Under the pieces are notes generated by a model, which did no database searches, was not told the DNA's origin, and was given only the letters and a program-made list of their open reading frames with translations. DNA of 64,000 nucleotides from positions 195,511-259,510 of the forward strand of contig JAEUTP010000017.1 in the NCBI GenBank assembly GCA_016787705.1, read 5' to 3'. Each line of letters begins with the position of its first letter. The stretch's first letter is position 1. Made by a program: the position numbers and the translations under genes. Positions 1-8,234 of the stretch are shown one piece after another. Source of the DNA: Bacteroidia bacterium. Its GTDB lineage: Bacteria > Bacteroidota > Bacteroidia > B-17B0 > Aurantibacillaceae.

Positions 1-251
1 ATGCTTTGTTTTAACACTAAGATAAACTTTATTTTAAAAAGTAATTAAATTTTTATTTAAATATTTGATTTTTAAATGCTTAGTTGTTTAATTTTAACGA
101 TTGAAAAGAAATAATTGGCATAAATAAATATAATAAAAGCTCTTGTTTTAAGAACTTTGTAAGTGAACACCTGTTTTAAAAGTGTCTAAGTGTTTTATCT
201 GGACTAAAGCAGGTTTTTTTGAACAAAAAAATAATTAAAACAAAAAAAAGA

Positions 252-3200
252 ATGAGAAAAATTTATTTTTTATTGATTACACTTGTAGTGTTAGGAAAAG
301 TATCTGACGCACAGGTTACAGTTACTGGCGGTTCAACCGCAACATATTCAAACGTCAATGCAGCTTTTGCTGCAATTAACGCCGGTACCCATTTTGGTTC
401 TATTTTAATTGACATTACGGCAAGTACGATTGAGGGGCCAACAGGTTATTTGCCAACTCCATTAAACGCTAGTGGTCAAGGACCCGCAAATTACACATCT
501 ATTGTACTACGCCCATCTGCAACTGCAACTATAGCCGGAGATGTAGCTACTGGTAGAGGTGTTTTAGAGTTAGATGGTGTGGATAATTTTACTTTTGATG
601 GTGATATTATTGGTGGGCCAGTACAGCGCGATTTAACTATTTCTTGCACTGCGTCATTAAATGTTGCTGCTACAGCGGCAATACGTTTTATTGGTAGAAC
701 AACTTTGGGCTTAGGGACAAGCAATAATACAATCAAAAACTGTGTTATTTCAGGTAATACACCTGGTAATGATGGGGTGAGTGGAAGCACAGTTGCAAAT
801 AGTTATGGTGTTTATGCGGGTAATAATGCTGTTGCTCTTACATCTGGTAGTTTAGGTGACAATTATGATTCTTTTACAATTACAAATAACGAATTCATTA
901 AAGCTTACTTCGGTTTGTATATTGGTTCAACCACTACTAATCCGGGCGATAACAATCTTATTAATAATAATATTTTCGGATCCGCTGCTACTGGTTTAAA
1001 CCTTACAAATAGGGGTGTTCTTTTATCAAATCTTGTAACAAGTACTGTAACATTAAATGAAATTTTCAACATGAAAGTTTCTACTTCTATAAGCAATGCT
1101 GCTTTAGAAATTTCCGGTGCATCATCTAACTCTGTAATAATTTCAAGAAATAAAATTTATTCAATCTGGTCTACAAGTACGGGTGGTTGGGGAGCATACG
1201 GAATAAGCTTAATTGGTGGCAATAACCATTTGTTAACCAACAATGTTATATACGACATCAATACTACCAATTACAATTCATTGTCGACAACTTTTCAGGC
1301 ATTTGGTATCCGTATTACTTCCGGTACCGGGCATAAAATTTACTATAACAGCGTAAATCTTTTCGGACCATTGGTTGGTGGCAGCACAACAAATGCATAT
1401 AATGCCGCGTTTATGGTTAGCAGCACAGCCGTTACGGGATTGGACATTAGGAATAATGTGTTTAACAATAAAATGACAACAACAGCAACTTCGGCAAAAC
1501 TATATGCGATGTGGTTTCCGGCATCATATAATTTTTTAAATGCAACTATTAATAATAATGCTTACATGGTTACCAATGATGCAATCCATTTTGTTGGTAA
1601 GATAGGTACTACAGCTCTTACAAACGATCTTTCTAATTTAGCAGCATGGCAGGCATTTTCGCAGGTTAACAACGCAACAAATGATATTCAATCTGTTCCG
1701 CCTTTAAATACAAATGCACCTTTTATTTCTGATGTAAACCTTAATTTTAATGCAAATACAATAACTCCAATTGAATCGGGGGCTATACTAATACCAGCAC
1801 TTGGTACCAATATTGACTATAACGCTAATGTTAGGCCTTTAGCGGGCATTAATCCAAATACAAACCCGGATATGGGGGCTTATGAATTTGATGGTTTAGC
1901 AGGTGTGGCAACTGATGCGGGTGTTATCGCATTAGTTAATCCACTTGCTAACGGTTGTTACTCTGCCGCAGAAAATGTAGTCGTAACCATTAAAAATTAC
2001 GGAACTGCAGCAATTTCATCTATACCCGTTCAATTGGTTGTATCGGGCGCAATAAATCAAACGTTAACAGGTACATATGCTGGAACTATTGCTCCAAGCG
2101 CTACATTTAATTTTTCGTTAGGTACTATTAACATGAGTGCTGCAGGCGTTTATTCTTTCAACGCCACTACCAATTTACCTGGTGATCTTAATACACCAAA
2201 TGATGCAATGTCGCAAGCAACACGTACGGTTATTGCTCCATCACCGATTCCGCAATTTGTTGACTTTACAGGATTTACAGGCGCAAATTTACCAACACCA
2301 TTTCCTTTATGGAATGAGTCAGCGGGTTCAGCCGTACCATCAGGAACAACATCTTCATGGACGAGCCAGGCAGCTTTAAATAATGCAACTAATACTAACG
2401 CACGTGTTTTCTTGTCTGCAACAGCAGCAAACGAGTGGATAGTGGGTCCAAAAATTTTAGCTACGGCAAATACAAATATTTCTTTTGATGCTGCTTTAAC
2501 TTTAAACACAACTAGCCCTTTCACTCCTGCCACAATGGGTAGTGATGATAAACTTCGTGTTATGGTTTCTACAGATTGCGGTGTAAGCTACTCTCCTATT
2601 TTTACAGTAAGTGCGGCAAATAGTTTAGGAACTAATTTCACCAATTTCACCGTTCCTTTAGGCGCTTATGCAGGGCAAAATATTATTGTTGCCTTATTAG
2701 CACAAGATGGCCCGGTTGATGATCCTGAAGCCTATTATTTTCAATTAGATAATATTAATTTATATAATGCGTCTCCTACCGACGCTGGTATATCTGGTTT
2801 TGTTACACCAGGTAATGCTTGTTATACTGCGGCTGAGCCAATTATAGTTACTGTTAACAACTATGGTACAGCTGCTATTTCTAATTTTTCGGTAAACGCG
2901 TGGGTTTCAGGAGCAGTTACGCAAACCCTAACCGCTACCTATACAGGTACACTGGCTGTTGCTGCAAGCGGTACATTAAATTTAGGAACAGTTAATATGA
3001 CAACTCCGGGGCAGTATAATTTTAAAGGCTTTACATCATTAACAGGCGACTTAAATAACATTAATGATACAATTGCAATTGTTAAAACTGCATTGCCACT
3101 AGGTACACTGCCTCAATCAGTTAGTTTTACTGGCTACACCGGGGCAAATTTAACCACTGTATTTCCAGATTGGAGAGAGGGCGATGGCGCCTTGCTTCCA

Positions 3201-5570
3201 AATGGAACAACATCAAGTTGGATTAACCAGGCAAATTTTCCTGCTTCAGGAAACGTTAATGCAAGGGTGTTTTTATCTGCAGCGGCAAACACTGAGTGGA
3301 TTGTTGGACCAAAAGTGTTGGCAACAGCCAGTACTCAGGTTTCGTTTGATGCTGGTTTAACACTTGGCACAACAAGTCCTTTCGTTGCTGGCACAATGGG
3401 CAGTGATGATAAAGTACTCTTAATGATTTCTAATGATTGTGGGGCGTCATTTACTCCGATATTTACAATTAGTGCAACAAATAGCCTAACGGCTAATTTT
3501 ACCAATTTTAATGTTTCTTTAAGCGCTTATGCAGGGCAGGAAATTATTGTTGGATTTTTAGCAACTGATGGACCGATTGACGATCCCGAATCTTATTACT
3601 TTCATTTAGATAATATCAATCTGTATAACAATTCATCAACTGATGGTGGCGTTACAGCTGTTTTATCTCCAACTATTAATGCATGTTTGTCTGCTAACGA
3701 ACCTATAATTGTTACAGTTAAAAATTTCGGTTTAGCATCATTGTCTAATTTTCCGGTTACTGCTGTAATTACCGGTCCTTTAAGTGCAACCCTTACTTCA
3801 AATTTTACAGGCACTTTAGCGCCAGGCGCAAGTACATCTTTTACTATTGGTACTGCCAACATGAATGTTGCAGGAAGTTATACTGTTGATGCAAGTACAA
3901 ATGTTGCCGGCGATGCCAACGGATTTAATAATTCAAGTTCTCTATTTACAACGTTATCACCTGCATTTGGTATTACCGGTGGAAATTTAATTTGTACATC
4001 AGGATCGGCAACATTGAGCGTTGTTGGCGCCGCCAGTACTTACACATGGTTTAATAGTTCAACAAGTAGTTCAATTGTTGTTAATCCTACTTCAACAACA
4101 ACCTATTCTGCCCTCGGAACAGGCGGTCCAAATAACTGTCAGGTATCTGCATTTTTTACTGTAACTGTTAACAATCCAACAATCACTGCTGTGGGTGCTG
4201 CTGTTTGTGGAACAGCAGCTGTAGCAACACTATCTGCTAATGCGTTTGCGCCAGTAACATGGTATGCAACATCTACGCCAACAAATCCATTGGCAACAGG
4301 TAATACATTTACGGCAAGTGCAGCAACAACAACAACTTATTATGCACAAGCTAATTCAACAAATACCGGAAGCATTGCAACAACTTATACTGCCGGAAAC
4401 GGATCTAACGGAAATATGTTTGATGTAACAGCACTTAGTGCAATAACTATAAATAGTGTTGATGTTATGATTAGCAGTGTTGCCATTTCTACTGTAGAAG
4501 TTTGGTATAGAGTTGGTAGTTTTGTAGGTTTTGAAAGCTCTAATACAGGGTGGACTTTAGCCGGAACCGGAGTTGTAATGGGTGCAGGTAATGGTAATCC
4601 TGTGCCATTAAATGTTAACCTTGGAATTAATATTCCTAGCGGACAAACTTATGGTCTTTATGTTACCGCAAATGGTGGTGCTACTTTTGGATACTCTAAC
4701 GGAACAGCTGTTGGAAATTTATTTACTCAAAATAGCGATCTAAGTATCTTTGAAGGAAAAGGTGGTAGTTACTTTGCTGTAACAATTGCAACGCGTGTTT
4801 GGAATGGTAATATTCATTATACAAAGCAAGGCTGTTCTAGTCCAATTGTTCCGGTTACACTTACTGTTTCTTCGTCTCCTACAATTACCTTAGGCGCAAG
4901 CCAAACTTCGGTGTGTGCAGGAAGCACGGTTAATATTGGTTCAACAGGTGCAAATACTTATACCTGGAGTACAGGAGCCAACGGTGCGTTAATTTCACCA
5001 ACTATTAATGCTACTACTACTTATAGTGTTATTGGAGAAACGGCTCCGGGTTGTTCTGCAACTGCAAGTATACAAATTACCGCTAACGCTTTACCAACAG
5101 TTGCGGTTGCAAGTTCAAACAGTATTTTATGTAACGGACAAACGGCTACATTAACTGCAAGTGGTGCAAATACTTATGTTTGGAGTACAACTTCAACAAA
5201 CACGGTAATTACCGTTGCACCAACAAGCAATACTACTTATACCGTAACCGGTACGGGTGCTAATGGTTGTACAAAAGCAATTGCTTTTACACAATCGGTT
5301 ACCACATGTGTAGGTATTGATGCTAATTCATCATTTAGTAATTTAATTAATGTATTTCCTAATCCATCAAACGGATTAATTAATACCGAATTTAATTTTG
5401 AAGGCAATAAAGAATTAGTCATTATGAATGCTGTTGGACAAATAATTAAAACTATTAAAACAACAAATAATTCTGAAGTGATAGATTTGAGAGAATATGC
5501 TAAAGGAATTTATTTTGTGAAAATAATGAGCGGTAATAGCTCAGCTAATTATAGAATAATTACAGAATAA
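252..5570 (+). CDS. Secreted giant repeat protein with T9SS type A sorting domain
   Basis: Large secreted or surface protein, about 1,770 residues. An open frame begins at a TTG at 219, but the ATG at 252 is preferred because it starts directly with a signal peptide (MRKIYFLLITLVVLG...SDAQ). The N-terminal ~330 residues are rich in Asn/Thr/Gly with NNT/NNxI motifs, which suggests a right-handed beta-helix. Two long repeats of about 288 residues follow (nt 1911-2777 and 2778-3638), each with a CARDB-like Ig part starting TDAG and a jelly-roll-like part containing GTTSSW and MGSDDK. A third, partial copy starts at nt 3639. Ig-like segments then lead to a typical type IX sorting domain (INVFPNPSNG ... 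GIYFVKI, last ~75 residues). By family knowledge it is exported by Sec and then by the T9SS. Substrate or adhesion role is unknown. It stands alone and ends in a good terminator. Confidence 0.85.
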   Translation: MRKIYFLLITLVVLGKVSDAQVTVTGGSTATYSNVNAAFAAINAGTHFGSILIDITASTIEGPTGYLPTPLNASGQGPANYTSIVLRPSATATIAGDVATGRGVLELDGVDNFTFDGDIIGGPVQRDLTISCTASLNVAATAAIRFIGRTTLGLGTSNNTIKNCVISGNTPGNDGVSGSTVANSYGVYAGNNAVALTSGSLGDNYDSFTITNNEFIKAYFGLYIGSTTTNPGDNNLINNNIFGSAATGLNLTNRGVLLSNLVTSTVTLNEIFNMKVSTSISNAALEISGASSNSVIISRNKIYSIWSTSTGGWGAYGISLIGGNNHLLTNNVIYDINTTNYNSLSTTFQAFGIRITSGTGHKIYYNSVNLFGPLVGGSTTNAYNAAFMVSSTAVTGLDIRNNVFNNKMTTTATSAKLYAMWFPASYNFLNATINNNAYMVTNDAIHFVGKIGTTALTNDLSNLAAWQAFSQVNNATNDIQSVPPLNTNAPFISDVNLNFNANTITPIESGAILIPALGTNIDYNANVRPLAGINPNTNPDMGAYEFDGLAGVATDAGVIALVNPLANGCYSAAENVVVTIKNYGTAAISSIPVQLVVSGAINQTLTGTYAGTIAPSATFNFSLGTINMSAAGVYSFNATTNLPGDLNTPNDAMSQATRTVIAPSPIPQFVDFTGFTGANLPTPFPLWNESAGSAVPSGTTSSWTSQAALNNATNTNARVFLSATAANEWIVGPKILATANTNISFDAALTLNTTSPFTPATMGSDDKLRVMVSTDCGVSYSPIFTVSAANSLGTNFTNFTVPLGAYAGQNIIVALLAQDGPVDDPEAYYFQLDNINLYNASPTDAGISGFVTPGNACYTAAEPIIVTVNNYGTAAISNFSVNAWVSGAVTQTLTATYTGTLAVAASGTLNLGTVNMTTPGQYNFKGFTSLTGDLNNINDTIAIVKTALPLGTLPQSVSFTGYTGANLTTVFPDWREGDGALLPNGTTSSWINQANFPASGNVNARVFLSAAANTEWIVGPKVLATASTQVSFDAGLTLGTTSPFVAGTMGSDDKVLLMISNDCGASFTPIFTISATNSLTANFTNFNVSLSAYAGQEIIVGFLATDGPIDDPESYYFHLDNINLYNNSSTDGGVTAVLSPTINACLSANEPIIVTVKNFGLASLSNFPVTAVITGPLSATLTSNFTGTLAPGASTSFTIGTANMNVAGSYTVDASTNVAGDANGFNNSSSLFTTLSPAFGITGGNLICTSGSATLSVVGAASTYTWFNSSTSSSIVVNPTSTTTYSALGTGGPNNCQVSAFFTVTVNNPTITAVGAAVCGTAAVATLSANAFAPVTWYATSTPTNPLATGNTFTASAATTTTYYAQANSTNTGSIATTYTAGNGSNGNMFDVTALSAITINSVDVMISSVAISTVEVWYRVGSFVGFESSNTGWTLAGTGVVMGAGNGNPVPLNVNLGINIPSGQTYGLYVTANGGATFGYSNGTAVGNLFTQNSDLSIFEGKGGSYFAVTIATRVWNGNIHYTKQGCSSPIVPVTLTVSSSPTITLGASQTSVCAGSTVNIGSTGANTYTWSTGANGALISPTINATTTYSVIGETAPGCSATASIQITANALPTVAVASSNSILCNGQTATLTASGANTYVWSTTSTNTVITVAPTSNTTYTVTGTGANGCTKAIAFTQSVTTCVGIDANSSFSNLINVFPNPSNGLINTEFNFEGNKELVIMNAVGQIIKTIKTTNNSEVIDLREYAKGIYFVKIMSGNSSANYRIITE

Positions 5571-5594
5571 ATAAGTTCAAAGTTTAGGTTTATT

Positions 5595-5625
5595 AAAAAG
5601 GCTGTCAGAAATGATAGCCTTTTTT
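5595..5625 (+). terminator. Rho-independent terminator after the T9SS protein
   Basis: A 13-bp stem (arms 5595-5607 and 5612-5624, one G-U pair) with a 4-nt loop ends in a T-run. It lies 25 bases after the stop codon of the giant protein. Confidence 0.8.
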
Positions 5626-5631
5626 ATTATT

Positions 5632-5722
5632 GGTCATTGCGAGCAATAGCGAAGCAATACTATACAAAGTGTAAATTGATTTTGCGTTTGAGATTGCTTC
5701 GGTGAAAAGTATCGTAATGATG
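5632..5722. repeat. Imperfect inverted-repeat intergenic element (GTCATTGCGAG / CGAAGCAAT type)
   Basis: The left end reads GTCATTGCGAG followed by GCGAAGCAAT. The right end, read in reverse complement, has ATCATTACGA followed by CCGAAGCAAT. The two arms of about 30 bp flank about 30 bp of unrelated AT-rich sequence, so the whole unit can fold on itself. No reading frame is present. It resembles small dispersed hairpin elements seen in many bacterial genomes; copy number elsewhere cannot be judged here. Confidence 0.6.
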
Positions 5723-5754
5723 GAAAAACTAAAATTTAATTAGTAAAAAAAGTG

Positions 5755-6852
5755 TTAAACCAAAACCTTCCTGTTAATAAACCCGCCACCTACAAGGTCT
5801 TCGCCTTCATAAATAACAGCACTTTGGCCAGGAGCCACGCCATTTACGGGTTGATGAAAAATAACATCCAGTTTATTATCAATTGTATTTATAGTGGCCA
5901 ATGTTCCGGGATCTTTATACCGGATCTTGGTTAATCCAACAAAATCGTGAGGCAATGTTTCGTATTTAATTAAATTAAAATCACGCACCGTTAAATGATT
6001 TTCTTCAAGATCATCTTTATCACCCAACACAACCGTATTGGTTTCAGGAATAATTTCTTTTACAAAAACAGGTACACCCATGGCAATCTCTAAACCCTTG
6101 CGTTGACCAACAGTGAAGTAGGGGTAACCTTTGTGTTTACCTACTTTTTTATTTTTATAAATAAAATCACCGCCGGCAACTTTTGCTTCTAATTCAGGAA
6201 TGCGGTGATTTAAAAATGCGCGGTAATCATTATCGGGTACAAAACAAATATCATAGCTTTCACTTTTGTTTGCCAGGTCATAAAAGCCGGCATCTTTTGC
6301 CATTTGTTTAATTTCTGTTTTTTTAAAACCACCTAAAGGAAACATGGTGCGGTTCAAACAAGCCTGGTCTAAACCCCACAGTACATAAGTTTGATCTTTT
6401 GTATGATCAATACCTTTATAAATTAGCGTTCTGTTATTTTCTTTTCTTAAACGTGCGTAATGCCCGGTTGCAATAAATTCGCAATCCAGCATATCGGCGC
6501 GTTTTAAAAGCGCATCCCATTTAATATGTGTGTTGCATAAAACACAAGGGTTAGGTGTACGACCTGCCAAATATTCTTCTACAAAATTATCTATTATCTG
6601 CTTGCCAAATTCACCACGGATATCTAAAATATAATGAGGAAATCCAAATTGTACAGCCATGGTACGCGCATCATTAATGCTGTCTAAACTACAACAGCCT
6701 GTTTCGCGCTTGCTTGAGCCTGAGCTTTCATAATCCCATGTTTTCATGGTAATACCAATAACTTCATAGCCTTGCTCATGCAGCATCATGGCAGTAACGC
6801 TGCTATCAATACCGCCGCTCATGGCTACTAATACTTTTCCGTGCTTGCTCAT
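5755..6852 (-). CDS. mnmA: tRNA-specific 2-thiouridylase MnmA
   Basis: Cytoplasmic enzyme that adds sulfur to the wobble uridine (s2U34) of tRNA for Lys, Glu and Gln, using ATP and a persulfide relay. The 365 residues match the family length. The N-terminal PP-loop AMSGGIDSSV (10-19) binds ATP. The catalytic cysteine lies in NPCVLCN (Cys103) and its partner in DICFV (Cys203). FTVGQRKGL and the C-terminal beta-barrel (PGQSAVIYEGE) are typical. The ATG at 6852 is preceded by a TATCTTTG -7 element and a small palindrome. It is convergent with the T9SS gene and separated from it by a repeat element. Confidence 0.95.
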   Translation of the reverse strand: MSKHGKVLVAMSGGIDSSVTAMMLHEQGYEVIGITMKTWDYESSGSSKRETGCCSLDSINDARTMAVQFGFPHYILDIRGEFGKQIIDNFVEEYLAGRTPNPCVLCNTHIKWDALLKRADMLDCEFIATGHYARLRKENNRTLIYKGIDHTKDQTYVLWGLDQACLNRTMFPLGGFKKTEIKQMAKDAGFYDLANKSESYDICFVPDNDYRAFLNHRIPELEAKVAGGDFIYKNKKVGKHKGYPYFTVGQRKGLEIAMGVPVFVKEIIPETNTVVLGDKDDLEENHLTVRDFNLIKYETLPHDFVGLTKIRYKDPGTLATINTIDNKLDVIFHQPVNGVAPGQSAVIYEGEDLVGGGFINRKVLV

Positions 6853-6860
6853 TTGTAAAT

Positions 6861-6874
6861 GCCGTATTTACGGC
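6861..6874 (-). promoter_or_regulatory. Palindrome in the mnmA leader
   Basis: The perfect palindrome GCCGTA-TT-TACGGC lies 8 bases upstream of the mnmA start codon. It also coincides with the expected transcription start set by the -7 element at 6879-6886. It could be an operator or a 5'-end hairpin near the ribosome site. The structure is seen directly; its function is inference. Confidence 0.4.
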
Positions 6875-6878
6875 TATG

Positions 6879-6886
6879 CAAAGATA
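6879..6886 (-). promoter_or_regulatory. Bacteroidota -7 promoter element of mnmA (TATCTTTG)
   Basis: On the minus strand TATCTTTG matches the TAnnTTTG consensus of the Bacteroidota primary sigma factor, 26 bases upstream of the mnmA ATG. No good TTG -33 element was found at the usual distance, so the call rests on the -7 box alone. Confidence 0.45.
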
Positions 6887-6955
6887 ATAATAAAATTGCT
6901 GTTTGCCTTATGGATAAAGGAACTAACGTTAAAATTTAATAAGTAAGGATAGAGC

Positions 6956-7741
6956 TTATTTCTTTGTTTCCTTAGCAGGAGTGCCTTTCGGTGTCACTGT
7001 TGTGGTTTTTGGCGTTTCTGTTTTTTTACCCTTGCTAAAAAATTCGTCTGTTTCTTTTTGAGAAGCTTTTACACCCTCTTTATACAATTCTTTCTCTTTT
7101 ATTTTCCCGTTCTCTTCTTTAAAAATCCATGGACCATTTTTTCTATCCTTTATGTAAGAACCCGTTGCTACTTCTGTGCCATTCGGAAAATAGTAACTCA
7201 CTTTTCCTTCAAGCAATCCATCTTTGTAAGCACCTTGTCCGCGTAATTTAACACCATCAAAATATTGTTTAAAAGGCCCGTTCAATACATCATTCTTGTA
7301 TGTTTTTTCTTCTGCTAATTTTCCGTCAGGTAAATAGACGTAACACACGCCGTCTTTTTTTCCATTCACATATTTATCTTTCGAAATTAAAATGCCTGCT
7401 TCATCATAAAACAACCAAACACTGTCACGATTTAAATTATTTAATATCTCGCTATTGTATTTGCCTTCACCCATACGTTTGCCGTTATAATGAAATAATT
7501 TTGCATAAGCCGTTTTACCGCCCTTTTTAAAATCAATAATAGCACGGATGGAATCATTGGGATAATAGTATTTGAATTTACCTACAGGGCGATCGTCTTT
7601 AAATTCGCCTTCGTACATCAGCTTATTGGTCTTTTCATCTTTTTGCTTCCAATAACCTTGTTTTTTTCCATTGGCATCTGTTGTTTGCGAAAAGAAAAAA
7701 AAGCTGCTTAAAATAAATGTTACAAATAAAAAAATCTTCAT
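6956..7741 (-). CDS. Secreted MORN-repeat (YwqK-like) protein
   Basis: A 261-residue exported protein with a signal peptide at residues 1-20 (MKIFLFVTFILSSFFFFSQT). The body is a series of MORN-type repeats of about 23 residues: GYWKQKDE..LMYEGEFKD, GKRMGEGKYNSE, GPFKQYFDGVKLRGQGAYKDG, GPWIFKEENGK. These resemble the toxin_YwqK-type MORN family common in Bacteroidota. The C-terminal ~50 residues are Lys/Thr-rich and low in complexity. Such repeats act as beta-sheet scaffolds; no enzymatic role can be assigned. It lies about 100 bases upstream of mnmA in the same direction, with a weak TAnnTTTA box (7766-7773) upstream, so it may be its own unit. Confidence 0.8.
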   Translation of the reverse strand: MKIFLFVTFILSSFFFFSQTTDANGKKQGYWKQKDEKTNKLMYEGEFKDDRPVGKFKYYYPNDSIRAIIDFKKGGKTAYAKLFHYNGKRMGEGKYNSEILNNLNRDSVWLFYDEAGILISKDKYVNGKKDGVCYVYLPDGKLAEEKTYKNDVLNGPFKQYFDGVKLRGQGAYKDGLLEGKVSYYFPNGTEVATGSYIKDRKNGPWIFKEENGKIKEKELYKEGVKASQKETDEFFSKGKKTETPKTTTVTPKGTPAKETKK

Positions 7742-7832
7742 AAAAGCTATAAGTAATTTAAGGAATAAAGATACAGTAATTTTAAATTTTTAAAGACTTG
7801 TTTTTGAACAAATTATATAAGATTTGTGAAAA

Positions 7833-8234
7833 TCAAAGAAGTTTAACTTTGTATTTTGCAGCCATTTTTTGAACCTGTTCATCACTGATATTATGTTTGT
7901 TTTTTGAGCCATGATAATTTTCAACGGTTACAATATGAACTGAATAATTATAGGTAGATGCTAATTTAAAATAAGGTTCTATTTCCCAATCAAGGCTAAA
8001 CACATTGTCAATAAAGATCTTTTCAGTACCGGCCTGCATGGCTTGCCTGGTTTGCTCTTCACAGTTTTTATAAGCCAAATGGTTTTTATCGAATTGAAAA
8101 GTATATTCTTTTGTTACAGTATCTGTAAAATAACTATCGATAGAAAATACCGGCCATTTATTTTCGCTTAATAAATTTGCCAGTGTTGTTTTTCCGGAAC
8201 CCGGAAGACCCCTTAAAATGATCAATGAATTCAT
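7833..8234 (-). CDS. Small P-loop ATPase/kinase (AAA_33, NEDD4BP2-like)
   Basis: A 133-residue cytoplasmic P-loop protein. The Walker A motif GLPGSGKT stands at residues 8-15, and FSIDSYF with IFIDNVF suits the small kinases of the AAA_33/zeta-toxin/polynucleotide-kinase group. Substrate is unknown. The frame stays open upstream to 8291, but the ATG at 8234 is chosen because it overlaps the stop codon of the preceding phosphatase gene (TAATG) and puts the P-loop at the usual N-terminal position. It is therefore translationally coupled to that gene as the last member of the icmF-TPR-phosphatase run. I cannot tell a housekeeping repair kinase from a small-molecule kinase. Confidence 0.75.
   Translation of the reverse strand: MNSLIILRGLPGSGKTTLANLLSENKWPVFSIDSYFTDTVTKEYTFQFDKNHLAYKNCEEQTRQAMQAGTEKIFIDNVFSLDWEIEPYFKLASTYNYSVHIVTVENYHGSKNKHNISDEQVQKMAAKYKVKLL

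Noticed and set aside
1..251. Possible promoter or partial gene at the window start
   Set aside because: The sequence is AT-rich with no exact TAnnTTTG box with TTG partner and no open frame running in from the left edge; nothing can be supported.
491..790. Open frames antisense to the giant T9SS gene
   Set aside because: They follow from low stop-codon frequency opposite Thr/Asn/Ala-rich coding sequence; the translations show no domain, start context or plausible composition.
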